From the NCBI RefSeq assembly GCF_905212195.1, contig NZ_CAJMDQ010000035.1, forward strand, positions 1 through 23,594: a DNA stretch of 23,594 nucleotides. The letters run 5' to 3'. Below are positions 6,216 to 14,431 of this stretch, piece by piece. This DNA comes from an uncultured Anaerotignum sp. (lineage in GTDB: Bacteria > Bacillota > Clostridia > Lachnospirales > Anaerotignaceae). The notes beneath the pieces were generated by a model that saw only the letters and a program-made list of their open reading frames with translations, did no database searches and had not been told where the DNA came from. How positions within the stretch are numbered: the first letter of the stretch is position 1; each line of letters opens with the position of its first letter. The translations under genes were made by a program, and so were the position numbers.

Positions 6216-8051
6216 TTACAGTTCTTTGCCTTCGCCGTCAACCACATTTGGATCGCCGCCGTTTGCTGCGTCGCCACCCTGAGCTGCCTGTGCCTGCTGG
6301 TACAGTTTTTCAGAGATTTTGTAGAATTCCTGTGTCAGAGCTTCTGTAGCGGATTTTACGTTTGCTACGTCTGTTTCTGTCATTGTTTCAGGCTGCATAT
6401 CTTTTACAGTATCTTTCAGGCTGTTCAGAGCGCTTTCTACTGTTGCTTTTTCGTCGTCGCCCAGTTTGCCTTCCAGTTCACCCAGCGCTTTTTCTGTCTG
6501 GAAGATCAGGGAGTCAGCTTCGTTTTTCGCGTCGATCGCTTCTTTTCTCTTCTTATCCTGTTCAGCGAACTGTTCAGCTTCTTTTACAGCTCTGTCGATT
6601 TCTTCTTCAGACAGGTTGGAACCTGCTGTGATTGTGATGTGCTGTTCTTTGCCAGTACCCAGGTCTTTTGCGGATACGTTTACGATACCGTTTGCGTCGA
6701 TATCGAAAGTAACTTCAATCTGAGGCACGCCTCTTCTTGCAGGAGCGATACCGTCCAGTTTGAACTGACCCAGAGTTTTGTTATCTCTTGCCAGAGGTCT
6801 TTCACCCTGTACAACGTGGATATCAACGGCTGTCTGGTTATCTTCTGCTGTAGAGAAGATCTGTTTTTTGTTTGTAGGGATGGTTGTGTTTCTGTCGATC
6901 AGTTTTGTTGCAACACCGCCCAGAGTTTCGATACCCAGGGACAGAGGTGTTACGTCCAGCAGCAGAACGCTGCCTGCGCCTTCATCGCCAGCCAGTTTAC
7001 CGCCCTGAATTGCAGCACCTACTGCTACACATTCATCGGGGTTGATGCCTTTGAAAGGTTCTTTGCCTGTATATTTCTTAACTGCTTCCTGTACGGCAGG
7101 GATTCTTGTGGAACCACCAACCAGCAGGACTTTGTCGATTTCGCTTGCGGACAGACCAGCGTCGGACAGAGCCTGACGAACAGGACCCATTGTACCGTCT
7201 ACCAGATCAGCTGTCAGTTCATCGAATTTTGCTCTGGACAGTGTTACATCCAGATGTTTAGGACCATCCTGGTTCATTGTGATGAAAGGCAGGTTGATGT
7301 TTGTTGTTGTTACGGTAGACAGTTCTTTTTTCGCTTTTTCAGCTGCTTCTTTCAGACGCTGCATAGCCATTTTGTCTTTGGACAGGTCCATGCCTTCTGC
7401 TTTCTTGAATTCAGCTACCAAGTAATCGATGATTCTCTGGTCGAAGTCATCGCCGCCCAGGTGTGTGTTACCGTTTGTGGACAGTACTTCGATTACGCCG
7501 CCGCCGATTTCGATGATGGATACGTCGAATGTACCGCCGCCCAGGTCGTAAACCATGATTTTCTGTTCGCTTTCGTTATCCAGACCATAAGCCAATGCTG
7601 CGGATGTGGGTTCGTTGATGATACGTTTTACATCCAGACCTGCGATACGGCCAGCGTCTTTTGTTGCCTGACGCTGTGCGTCGTTGAAATATGCGGGAAC
7701 TGTGATAACTGCTTCGGAAACAGTTTCGCCCAGATAGCTTTCTGCATCAGCTTTCAGTTTCTGCAGTACCATTGCGGAAATTTCCTGAGGAGAATAAGCT
7801 TTGCCTTCGATGTTTACTTTATAGTTTTCACCCATGTGACGTTTGATGGAGCTGATGGTGTTGTCGGGGTTTGTGATTGCCTGACGTTTTGCTGTTTCAC
7901 CAATCAGTCTTTCGCCGTTTTTCGCAAAACCAACTACGGAAGGAGTTGTTCTTGCACCATCGCTGTTAACGATAACAACAGGCTGGCCGCCTTCCATTAC
8001 TGCTACACAACTGTTTGTTGTACCTAAGTCAATACCAATAATTTTACCCAT
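6216..8051 (-). CDS. dnaK: Chaperone protein DnaK (Hsp70)
   Basis: A 611-residue ATP-dependent chaperone of normal firmicute length. The nucleotide-binding domain starts MGKIIGIDLGTTNSCVAV (phosphate-1 loop) and contains the phosphate-2 motif YDLGGGTFDVS and the adenosine motif VLLVGGSTRIPAVQ. The linker GAGSVLLLDVTPLSLGIE leads into the beta-sandwich substrate-binding domain (about 385-500) and the helical lid. A Gln/Ala/Gly-rich tail (AQAAQGGDAANGGDPN) ends the protein. It folds nascent and heat-damaged proteins in the cytoplasm with DnaJ and GrpE. ATG follows TTAGGAGG. It lies 40 bp after grpE and is co-transcribed from the CIRCE-controlled promoter. Confidence 0.99.
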   Translation of the reverse strand: MGKIIGIDLGTTNSCVAVMEGGQPVVIVNSDGARTTPSVVGFAKNGERLIGETAKRQAITNPDNTISSIKRHMGENYKVNIEGKAYSPQEISAMVLQKLKADAESYLGETVSEAVITVPAYFNDAQRQATKDAGRIAGLDVKRIINEPTSAALAYGLDNESEQKIMVYDLGGGTFDVSIIEIGGGVIEVLSTNGNTHLGGDDFDQRIIDYLVAEFKKAEGMDLSKDKMAMQRLKEAAEKAKKELSTVTTTNINLPFITMNQDGPKHLDVTLSRAKFDELTADLVDGTMGPVRQALSDAGLSASEIDKVLLVGGSTRIPAVQEAVKKYTGKEPFKGINPDECVAVGAAIQGGKLAGDEGAGSVLLLDVTPLSLGIETLGGVATKLIDRNTTIPTNKKQIFSTAEDNQTAVDIHVVQGERPLARDNKTLGQFKLDGIAPARRGVPQIEVTFDIDANGIVNVSAKDLGTGKEQHITITAGSNLSEEEIDRAVKEAEQFAEQDKKRKEAIDAKNEADSLIFQTEKALGELEGKLGDDEKATVESALNSLKDTVKDMQPETMTETDVANVKSATEALTQEFYKISEKLYQQAQAAQGGDAANGGDPNVVDGEGKEL

Positions 8052-8091
8052 AATCTATTTCCTCCTAAATTGTCAAATCAAAATTTCAGTT

Positions 8092-8649
8092 TTAGTTTGC
8101 CACCTTCACCATACTGTGACGGATGACTTTATCTTTATATTTATAACCTTTCAGCATTTCCAGAATGATTTCATTTTCGCCGTAAGCATCATCATCTTCA
8201 TGTGCTACAGCTGCATGGAAATTGGGGTCGAATTTTTCGCCCAGGGCTTTGATTTCCTCAACGCCCATGCCATGGAGAATTTCCTGGAACTGCTTCAAAG
8301 TCATTTGCACGCCTTTGAAAAAGGCATCTTCGGTGTCTTTTCCTTCCTGCGCCGCAACGGCACGTTCCAGATTGTCCACCACTGCCAGCAGTTTTTCTAC
8401 GGTATCTCTCACACCGTCGTCGTACATGCTTGCTTTTTCTTTGGAAGTCCGTTTTCTGAAGTTATCGAACTCCGCCAGACATCTTTGATATTTATCCAGA
8501 TAATCTGCAGCTTTCTGTTCCAGTTCAGCCATTTTCGCTTCGGTTTCATCAACCACTTCCGCTTCCACAGCTTCTGTCACTTCTGCTTCCGCCTGCACTT
8601 CTGCGGCTTCTTCCTGCAGATTTTCTTCTCTTAAATCCTTATCTTCCAC
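8092..8649 (-). CDS. grpE: Nucleotide exchange factor GrpE
   Basis: A 185-residue co-chaperone that releases ADP from DnaK. The first 45 residues are highly acidic and Glu-rich, then comes a long coiled-coil dimerisation helix with the conserved stretch YQRCLAEFDNFRKRT (about 54-68), a central helix region (AVVDNLERAV), and the C-terminal beta-domain ending in KGYKYKDKVIRHSMVKVA, which contacts DnaK. The start is GTG at 8649, with GAGGAG five bases upstream; no in-frame ATG exists near it. It lies 17 bp after the hrcA stop codon, consistent with one transcript. Confidence 0.97.
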   Translation of the reverse strand: MEDKDLREENLQEEAAEVQAEAEVTEAVEAEVVDETEAKMAELEQKAADYLDKYQRCLAEFDNFRKRTSKEKASMYDDGVRDTVEKLLAVVDNLERAVAAQEGKDTEDAFFKGVQMTLKQFQEILHGMGVEEIKALGEKFDPNFHAAVAHEDDDAYGENEIILEMLKGYKYKDKVIRHSMVKVAN

Positions 8650-8666
8650 ATCTGCTCCTCTTTTCT

Positions 8667-9716
8667 CTAGGTATTTTTATTGCCTTTCGACAGATTTTTC
8701 AATACTTTTTCCATATTGGTAACCATACCGTTGAGGACGGATACCACCTGAGAATAATCCATTCGGGTGGGTCCTACGATACCGATGGTACCGCGGGTTT
8801 CGTCGCTCATTTTGTAGGTTGCCGTGATGACGCTGCAATCCTTCATGCACTGCACGCTGTTTTCGCTGCCGATGAGAATTTGCATGTCATTGGTATCGGC
8901 ACTGCCCTGCAGGAGGGTCACCAGCACATCCTTTTCTTCCAATGCCTGGAACAGGGACTTGGCTTTCTGAATATCAGAAAACTCAGGACAAGCCAGAATG
9001 TTTTTGGTGCCGCTCATGTGAACCTGTACCTTTTCCGCAGAACGCATGGTACTTTCGATTGCCGATAAGATATGCGGCAGAATCTGTCGGTATTCATGGA
9101 GTTCTGTTTGCAGGCGGTTGATGACGCTTGCATCTATATCATGGAGGGAATATCCCTGCAACACCTGATTCAGCCGCATGCCCATGGTGAAGATTTTATC
9201 TTCCTCAGGAACCGTGCCCATCTGAATCACATGATTTTTGATGAAATTATCTTCCGTTACAATGACCAGAAGCACCGAAACACTGTCCAGGGGCAGCAGA
9301 CGAATCTGTTTGATGCGTGTGCGCTGACTCACTGGCTCTGAAATGATGGTGGTGTAATTGGTCAGTGCGGAAAGAGCCTTTGCCGTTTCCTCCAGCAGGT
9401 AGTCAATCTGTCCCACATTTCTGGTGATGACATTTTGCAGATACCGCTGTTCCTCGGGTCCCAGTTCTTTTTTCTGCATCAGATGGTCTACATATAAACG
9501 GTAGCCCATGTCTGATGGAATTCTGCCGGAAGAAGCATGGGGCTGTAGGATGAAGCCCATTTCTTCCAAGTCACTCATTTCATTACGAATGGTGGCTGAA
9601 CTGATGCCCAGATTATATTTTTTGGCGATGGTTCTGGAACCGACAGGCTCCGCCGTTTCGATATAGTCATTGATAATCGCCTGTAAGATTTGAATTTTTC
9701 TTTCGTTCAACGACAT
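8667..9716 (-). CDS. hrcA: Heat-inducible transcription repressor HrcA
   Basis: A 349-residue repressor that binds CIRCE operators upstream of hrcA-dnaK and groESL operons; its DNA binding in other bacteria depends on GroEL. The N-terminal winged helix is at about 1-75 (LNERKIQILQAIINDYIETAEPVGSRTIAKKYNL, broken here only for reference to the helix pair), with the conserved segment SSATIRNEMSDLEEMGFI as recognition region. A GAF-like dimerisation and effector domain follows, ending in a conserved GIVGPTRMDYSQVVSVL. The upstream in-frame ATG at 9734 was not used, because AGGAGG at 9731-9726 is placed 9 bp before the ATG at 9716, giving MSLNERK, the usual start. First gene of its operon, autoregulated through the CIRCE at 9825-9851. 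Confidence 0.97.
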   Translation of the reverse strand: MSLNERKIQILQAIINDYIETAEPVGSRTIAKKYNLGISSATIRNEMSDLEEMGFILQPHASSGRIPSDMGYRLYVDHLMQKKELGPEEQRYLQNVITRNVGQIDYLLEETAKALSALTNYTTIISEPVSQRTRIKQIRLLPLDSVSVLLVIVTEDNFIKNHVIQMGTVPEEDKIFTMGMRLNQVLQGYSLHDIDASVINRLQTELHEYRQILPHILSAIESTMRSAEKVQVHMSGTKNILACPEFSDIQKAKSLFQALEEKDVLVTLLQGSADTNDMQILIGSENSVQCMKDCSVITATYKMSDETRGTIGIVGPTRMDYSQVVSVLNGMVTNMEKVLKNLSKGNKNT

Positions 9717-9824
9717 AGCCTTTCGCCTCCTCATTCATGAAATAAATTTCCGATTTTGTTTGAAGTAAAATTTTATTTCTGTCCATTTTCATTTGAACGC
9801 ACTTCTATGGAAATTTGTCTTTTG

Positions 9825-9851
9825 TTAGCACTCACTTGCTATGAGTGCTAA
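9825..9851. promoter_or_regulatory. CIRCE operator (HrcA binding site)
   Basis: TTAGCACTC-N9-GAGTGCTAA, a perfect match to the CIRCE consensus. It lies just downstream of the predicted transcription start and about 110 bp before the hrcA start codon. Confidence 0.98.
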
Positions 9852-9862
9852 CTCATGTAATA

Positions 9863-9891
9863 AAGATAGCACTTGCCACCGGCAATGTCAA
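9863..9891 (-). promoter_or_regulatory. Sigma-A promoter of the hrcA-grpE-dnaK-dnaJ operon
   Basis: Minus-strand TTGACA (9891-9886), 17-bp spacer, TATCTT (9868-9863). The expected start near 9856 places the canonical CIRCE at the very 5' end of the transcript. Confidence 0.75.
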
Positions 9892-9897
9892 GTGCTA
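9867..9897. repeat. CIRCE-like inverted repeat overlapping the heat-shock promoter
   Basis: TAGCACTTG-N13-CAAGTGCTA, perfect 9-bp arms. The outer seven bases of each arm match CIRCE half-sites, but the spacer is 13 instead of 9 and the innermost bases differ. It covers the -35 box, the spacer and the first bases of the -10. It may be a second HrcA site or a relic. Confidence 0.7.
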
Positions 9898-9966
9898 ATG
9901 AGAAAAAAATTATGAACTTTTTTTGAATTTTATATTTCGGATTTTCTTTTGGTTTTCTGGGGTTTT

Positions 9967-11112
9967 TCAGGCATCTTCTTTGAGAAATTCCATGAAAACC
10001 TGATTGCTCAAATCCAGTCCTCTCTCTGTCAGGCGGAGCCATCCGTCCTTTTCTTCCAGCAGACCTTCTTCCTTGCATTTTTCCATTTCCGCCCCATAAA
10101 CCTCTTCCATATCCACGCCAAAACGCTGGGCAAATCGTTTTTTCTCGATGCCTTCCGTCAGACGCAGTCCCATGAACATAAATTCACTGTACTGGTCTGC
10201 CAGAGAAAGTTCCTCCACATCTTCCATGGAAACATTGCCGTTTTCTGCCTGCTCCATATATGTATGCAAATCATAGGGATTGTGGAACCGTTTTCCTGCC
10301 CAATAAGAGTGTGCCCCCAGACCAAAGCCCAAATATCCCTCGTCCTGCCAGTAAATACGGTTATGGCGGCTTTCTTTGCCGTCTTTGGCAAAATTAGAGA
10401 TTTCATACTGATGATAATCTTCCTCCGCCAAAATCTGCACCGCTGTGTGATACATGGCTCTGTCCAGTTCCTCGTCCGTTTCCTGATATACTTCCTTTTC
10501 ATACAAATCATAAAAAGGTGTTCCTTCTTCTATAATGAGGCTATAAGCAGAAATATGCTCCGGCTGCAATGCGGTGATTTCCGAAAGGGTTTCTTCCCAC
10601 TGACCCAATGTCTGTTCCGGCAGGGCAAACATCAAATCTACATTAATATTGTCAAAACCTGCTTCTCTGGCACTGGAAAAATTTTTCAGGAACTGCTGTC
10701 GGGTATGGATTCTGCCCAATCGCTCCAGCAATTCATCCTGCCATGCCTGCACACCCATGCTCAGGCGATTGAATCCCATTTGCCGCAAAGAAACACATTT
10801 TTCCAAGCTCAGTGTACCGGGATTGGCTTCGGTGGTGATTTCCGCGTCATCTTCCACATCATAACATTGAAAAACGGTATCCAAAATCTGCTTCAACTGC
10901 TGGGCAGAAAGCACCGTAGGCGTACCGCCGCCAAAAAACACAGTCTTAATCTTCCAATCCTTCGCCAGTTGGCTTTTGGCTTCGATTTCCCGGCACAAAG
11001 CCGCTGTATACCGCTCATATTCCTTTTCCTGTCCGCCAAAAGACGGAAAATCACAGTACAGACATTTCTGCACACAAAACGGAATATGAATGTAGATTCC
11101 TGTTTCCCTCAT
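9967..11112 (-). CDS. hemW: HemW-like radical SAM protein (heme chaperone family)
   Basis: A 381-residue protein related to oxygen-independent coproporphyrinogen III oxidase. The [4Fe-4S]/SAM motif is in IHIPFCVQKCLYCDF with Cys13, Cys17 and Cys20 (CX3CX2C), followed by FFGGGTPTVLSAQQL and the GXNRLSMGVQAW segment typical of HemN/HemW, and a C-terminal HemN_C domain (LGLGAHSYW about 280; LMGLRLTEG). HemW proteins bind heme and are thought to insert it into target proteins; most are not true HemN enzymes. The start at 11112 is chosen because AAGGAGGGG lies upstream and the protein then begins MRETGIYIHIPFC as in homologues; 48 upstream in-frame codons are discarded. The hemW-hrcA order is common in Firmicutes. 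Confidence 0.93.
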   Translation of the reverse strand: MRETGIYIHIPFCVQKCLYCDFPSFGGQEKEYERYTAALCREIEAKSQLAKDWKIKTVFFGGGTPTVLSAQQLKQILDTVFQCYDVEDDAEITTEANPGTLSLEKCVSLRQMGFNRLSMGVQAWQDELLERLGRIHTRQQFLKNFSSAREAGFDNINVDLMFALPEQTLGQWEETLSEITALQPEHISAYSLIIEEGTPFYDLYEKEVYQETDEELDRAMYHTAVQILAEEDYHQYEISNFAKDGKESRHNRIYWQDEGYLGFGLGAHSYWAGKRFHNPYDLHTYMEQAENGNVSMEDVEELSLADQYSEFMFMGLRLTEGIEKKRFAQRFGVDMEEVYGAEMEKCKEEGLLEEKDGWLRLTERGLDLSNQVFMEFLKEDA

Positions 11113-11138
11113 AAAATCCCCTCCTTCTCTTTCCAAAC

Positions 11139-11168
11139 AGTGTACCATATCCGGCAATATCCGCGCAA
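11139..11168 (-). promoter_or_regulatory. Possible promoter of hemW
   Basis: Minus-strand TTGCGC (11168-11163), 18-bp spacer, TACACT (11144-11139). Moderate match only. Confidence 0.35.
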
Positions 11169-11187
11169 GATTCCCCTTTTTCCTCCA

Positions 11188-11216
11188 TTGCGCCCCACCT
11201 GAAAATGTGGTACATT
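11188..11216 (+). promoter_or_regulatory. Possible promoter of the O-acetyltransferase gene, with palindrome over the -10
   Basis: TTGCGC (11188-11193), 17-bp spacer, TACATT (11211-11216). The perfect inverted repeat AAAATGT-GGT-ACATTTT (11202-11218) covers the -10 region and would suit a repressor site. Confidence 0.4.
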
Positions 11217-11261
11217 TTATCCTTAGGAAATCTGATTTCAACAAAAGAAAGGACATCTCAC

Positions 11262-11864
11262 ATGGATATTTTGAAAATCATGGGCCTACCGGAAGGCTAC
11301 TGCACACGCCACACCGACATGCCCAACCACTTACAGACAAAAGCAAAAAACCTTTGCTGGGAATATAACCAGACTGCACCTACGGAAACAGAAAAGAGGG
11401 CTGAAATCTTGCAGCAGCTTTTCGGCACCTGTCATCCCCTGACATTTATCGAGCCATCTTTCCGCTGTGATTATGGCTTCCATATTCACACCCACGGTCT
11501 GACCATCATCAATTACAACTGTGTCATTCTGGATACTTCTCCCGTGCATATCGGCGCCAATGCTTTTATCGGCCCCGGTGTCTGCCTTGCCTGTGCAGGA
11601 CATGCCCTGGATGCTGCCCAGAGAGGAGAAGGCATCGGTACTTCTGCCCCCATCACACTGGAAGATGATGTATGGATTGGTGCCAACGCTACTGTTTGCG
11701 GCGGTGTCACCATTGGTGCTGGCAGCGTCATCGGTGCAGGCAGCGTGGTAACCCATGACATTCCCAGCGGCGTCCTTGCTGCCGGAAATCCCTGCCGGAT
11801 TTTGCGTCCCATTACAGAAAAAGACCGCCTCACACCTCTGGAAATCACCCCTGACAGAACATAA
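11262..11864 (+). CDS. Sugar O-acetyltransferase (maltose/galactoside acetyltransferase type)
   Basis: A 200-residue cytoplasmic enzyme of the left-handed beta-helix hexapeptide family, close in layout to Maa, LacA and NodL. The N-terminal helical substrate-binding part (1-60, with the CWEYNQT segment) is followed by hexapeptide repeats (CVILDTSPVHIGANAFIGP; ITLEDDVWIGANATVCGGV; IGAGSVIGAGSVVTHDIP) and the closing GNPCRIL motif. The likely catalytic base is His114 in CAGHALDA. It would transfer acetyl from acetyl-CoA to a sugar hydroxyl, trimeric in relatives. The true acceptor is unknown. ATG 11262 is used because AAAGGA lies 8 bp upstream; the longer frame from 11205 has no ribosome binding site and includes promoter bases. 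Divergent from hemW. Confidence 0.92.
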   Translation: MDILKIMGLPEGYCTRHTDMPNHLQTKAKNLCWEYNQTAPTETEKRAEILQQLFGTCHPLTFIEPSFRCDYGFHIHTHGLTIINYNCVILDTSPVHIGANAFIGPGVCLACAGHALDAAQRGEGIGTSAPITLEDDVWIGANATVCGGVTIGAGSVIGAGSVVTHDIPSGVLAAGNPCRILRPITEKDRLTPLEITPDRT

Positions 11865-11890
11865 AATTCTTCTCATTTCCCCTGCCAGCG

Positions 11891-11919
11891 TTGAAAATAC
11901 GCCATTGTCATGATAAAAT
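11891..11919 (+). promoter_or_regulatory. Sigma-A promoter of the LTA-synthase-like gene
   Basis: TTGAAA (11891-11896), 17-bp spacer, TAAAAT (11914-11919), about 40 bp before the start codon. Confidence 0.65.
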
Positions 11920-11960
11920 AAAATCTCGGGGTAATTGAAAAGAAAGAAGGCATTGACCCA

Positions 11961-13850
11961 ATGAAAACATTTTCCAAGCAAGCGAAAAAACTGCGGAAAT
12001 TTTTCCATTCCGCTCCTTTGCCCAGAGCCATATTATGGATTCTGACCCTCGTGTTTCCTATTTATATGACCCTTGTGGCAAACTACATTTCTTTTGGCTC
12101 CCGTTCCATGCTGACCACACTCATTACAGCACAGACAGGCGCCTTTCTGCTGGGGCTGCTTCTGGTTTACGGCGTATACTTCACGTTTGTATTTCTGTTC
12201 CGCCGCTTTTCCACAGCCGCAGGCATCACAGGATTTTTGTTTATCCTGCTGCCCCTCATTGACCATTTCAAATCCATTATTTTGCAGGATCATTTTTATC
12301 CTTGGGATTTGACACTGGCACAGAACGCCGGCAGCTTTACGGAGTTTTTAGGCTCCATTTCATTCCCATGGCAGTATATCCTGCTCTTTGCGGTGACCAT
12401 CCTTTACTGGCTGTTCCTCCATATGACCCGCCCCATGCTGCCCATCCGCAGCAAAGTGCACTTTGTGGGGGTTCCGGTGCTGGCAGCCCTTCTGGTGGTA
12501 TTTGTCACCAACACAACGGTGCGGGGATGTTATGAACCCCTTTTCGGTATCGTTGTCAATGAAGAAACCGATCAGGATTATATTTACGACAATTACGGCT
12601 TTTTGACCGGCTTTGCCCTGAACTTCGGCACCGTTGACACACTGATGCCTCAGGATTACAGCGAAGAAGTCATGGCAGAAATGTTCGCGCCTTTTGTTCC
12701 CACCGAGGAAGAAGACACTTCCGACTTTGAAAATCCTGACGTCATCGTGGTACTGTCCGAAGCCTTTTGGGACCCGACCAAACTGGAAGGCGTGACCTTC
12801 TCTGATGATCCGCTGAAAAACTACCGCGCCATTGCGGCAGAACATCCCAGCGGCGAAATGGTATCCTGTACTTTTGGCGGCGGCACCATCCGACCGGAAT
12901 TTGAAATCCAGTCTGGCATGTCCACCAGCACACTGCCCTCCGGCAACATGCCTTATCAGCAGTATTTAAAGGAAAAAACATTTTCTTACGCACAGCTGTT
13001 CAAAAGTCTGGGATACGACACCTTGGGCGTTCATACCTATCAGAAAACATTCTATGAACGTGACCGGGCTTATCCTCTCATGGGCTATGATGATTTTCTG
13101 GGTGAAAATGACATGCACGCAGAACTCCATTGGAATAGCGGTCCTTATATCACTGACCAGACCATTGCGGAAGAAATCATCTATCAGTTGGAACAGCCTC
13201 ACGAAACAGGCTTGTATCTGACAGCCATCACCATGGAAAATCACAGTCTGTATACAGATAAATTTGATTCTTCCGACTGGGACATCAAAGTCAGCGGGGA
13301 TAACCTGTCTGAACAGGAAGTGATTTCCCTCCAGAACTACGCAAAAGGTGTCAGCGATTCCGATGCGGCACTGGGTATGCTCTATGATTACATCATGCAG
13401 AGAGAAAAACCCACAGTACTGCTCTGGTACGGCGACCACCTGCCTACACTGGGGGATAATTTCACACCTTACACATCCACAGGCACCATCCATGCGGATA
13501 AAGCCGCAGAATGGACAGACGAGGAAAAATACACCATGTTCTGCACACCTTATGTGATGTTTGCTAACTACGACACCGGCAACGATTATCGTGCGGAAGA
13601 CCAGCAGGTTTCTCCTTATCTGCTGCCGGCACTGCTCTGCGATTACATCAACGCACCTGCTTGCCTGCAGACCAATTTCCTGCTTCATGTATACGAAACC
13701 TGCCCTGTGATGAGTCCTTATTACAATCTTTACACACCCGGAACCACAGAGGAAGAACATGAAGAACTCCAGAAACTCCATCGTTATCTGACTTATGATG
13801 AACTCATTGGAGAAAAATATCTGGATAAAATGCAAGGATTTGAATTTTAA
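11961..13850 (+). CDS. LTA synthase family membrane phosphotransferase (sulfatase fold)
   Basis: A 629-residue membrane protein. About five transmembrane helices occupy the first 190 residues (about 23-43, 58-80, 86-107, 137-155, 168-186). The extracellular alkaline-phosphatase/sulfatase domain runs from about 258. Metal and catalytic residues can be aligned with LtaS by motif: Glu267 in VVLSEAFWD, nucleophile Thr309 in FGGGTIRPEFE, His428 in MENHSLY, and Asp492-His493 in WYGDHLP. Such enzymes move glycerol-phosphate or similar groups from phosphatidylglycerol to a cell-envelope polymer or sugar. The Thr motif GGGTIRPEFE differs from the GKTSDSE of classical LtaS, so a polysaccharide- or lipid-modifying phosphoglycerol transferase is as likely as LTA synthase. 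A weak AGAAGG precedes ATG by 10 bp. Monocistronic. Confidence 0.9.
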   Translation: MKTFSKQAKKLRKFFHSAPLPRAILWILTLVFPIYMTLVANYISFGSRSMLTTLITAQTGAFLLGLLLVYGVYFTFVFLFRRFSTAAGITGFLFILLPLIDHFKSIILQDHFYPWDLTLAQNAGSFTEFLGSISFPWQYILLFAVTILYWLFLHMTRPMLPIRSKVHFVGVPVLAALLVVFVTNTTVRGCYEPLFGIVVNEETDQDYIYDNYGFLTGFALNFGTVDTLMPQDYSEEVMAEMFAPFVPTEEEDTSDFENPDVIVVLSEAFWDPTKLEGVTFSDDPLKNYRAIAAEHPSGEMVSCTFGGGTIRPEFEIQSGMSTSTLPSGNMPYQQYLKEKTFSYAQLFKSLGYDTLGVHTYQKTFYERDRAYPLMGYDDFLGENDMHAELHWNSGPYITDQTIAEEIIYQLEQPHETGLYLTAITMENHSLYTDKFDSSDWDIKVSGDNLSEQEVISLQNYAKGVSDSDAALGMLYDYIMQREKPTVLLWYGDHLPTLGDNFTPYTSTGTIHADKAAEWTDEEKYTMFCTPYVMFANYDTGNDYRAEDQQVSPYLLPALLCDYINAPACLQTNFLLHVYETCPVMSPYYNLYTPGTTEEEHEELQKLHRYLTYDELIGEKYLDKMQGFEF

Positions 13851-13863
13851 TCACAAATTATGC

Positions 13864-13898
13864 AAAAGCACCTGACAGAAAACCTGTCAGGTGCTTTT
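13864..13898. terminator. Strong intrinsic terminator
   Basis: A perfect 15-bp stem (13864-13878 with 13884-13898) around AAAAC, ending in TTTT. It serves the LTA-synthase-like gene, and being symmetrical (AAAA on the left) it may also stop the convergent DUF1622 transcript. Confidence 0.93.
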
Positions 13899-13939
13899 GT
13901 GTTGCGCATTATTTATTTAGGATTGAAGGAAATTGTATC

Positions 13940-14356
13940 TTAAATCACTTCTTTGATGGAGCGCCAGTGGGGAGCCACTTTTTCCCGTTTTTCCTTGTCC
14001 AGCACTTCCACATTGCATTCTTCCAGCTTTTCCTCCGCCTGGTCTTTTTCCTCTGTACGGATTGCCCAGTGGATCAGGAAGGACAAACCTGCTCTCAAAA
14101 CAATGATGCAGCCAACCAATGCGATTTCAGAAAACTCACGTACGATAACTGTCCGCAGGATTTCGCCGCCCAGCTTGAATTCCAGCGCCATAGCCATAGC
14201 ACGGCACAGTTTCACGCGGGTATGGGGATCTCCCTTGATATAGTTCACGGTAGCGCGCAGGGCGCCTGCCAGCAATACCAGTACGCCAATCAATTCCAGC
14301 AAAATGATGGAATATTCAATCAGTTCTCTCATCAAATGGTGCAGCACTTCTGTCAT
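13940..14356 (-). CDS. DUF1622 family membrane protein
   Basis: A 138-residue integral membrane protein with three hydrophobic segments (about 12-32, 47-57 amphipathic, 72-97) and a charged C-terminal tail of about 40 residues rich in Glu and Lys. The central stretch MALEFKLGGEILRTVIVR is the recognisable DUF1622 signature. Members are found alone across bacteria and have no known function; some annotators note weak resemblance to small-conductance channels, which I cannot test. ATG follows AGAGGAGG at about 10 bp. No operon partner. It converges on the LTA-synthase-like gene. Confidence 0.88.
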   Translation of the reverse strand: MTEVLHHLMRELIEYSIILLELIGVLVLLAGALRATVNYIKGDPHTRVKLCRAMAMALEFKLGGEILRTVIVREFSEIALVGCIIVLRAGLSFLIHWAIRTEEKDQAEEKLEECNVEVLDKEKREKVAPHWRSIKEVI

Positions 14357-14403
14357 ATAAGCATTTCCTCCTCTTATCGTTCCATTATCTTTTCTTATAT
14401 AGA

Positions 14404-14431
14404 ATCTTAACAGAATCTTTATGTCATGTAA
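14404..14431 (-). promoter_or_regulatory. Possible promoter of the DUF1622 gene
   Basis: Minus-strand TTACAT (14431-14426), 16-bp spacer, TAAGAT (14409-14404). Two direct AGATTCT repeats 11 bp apart overlap the -10. Confidence 0.4.

Noticed and set aside
6639..8027. Plus-strand open frame of 462 codons opposite dnaK
   Set aside because: Product is implausibly rich in Cys and Phe, the mirror of dnaK codon use. Not a gene.
9949..11202. Plus-strand open frame of 417 codons opposite hemW
   Set aside because: Shadow of hemW with no recognisable motif or translation signal.
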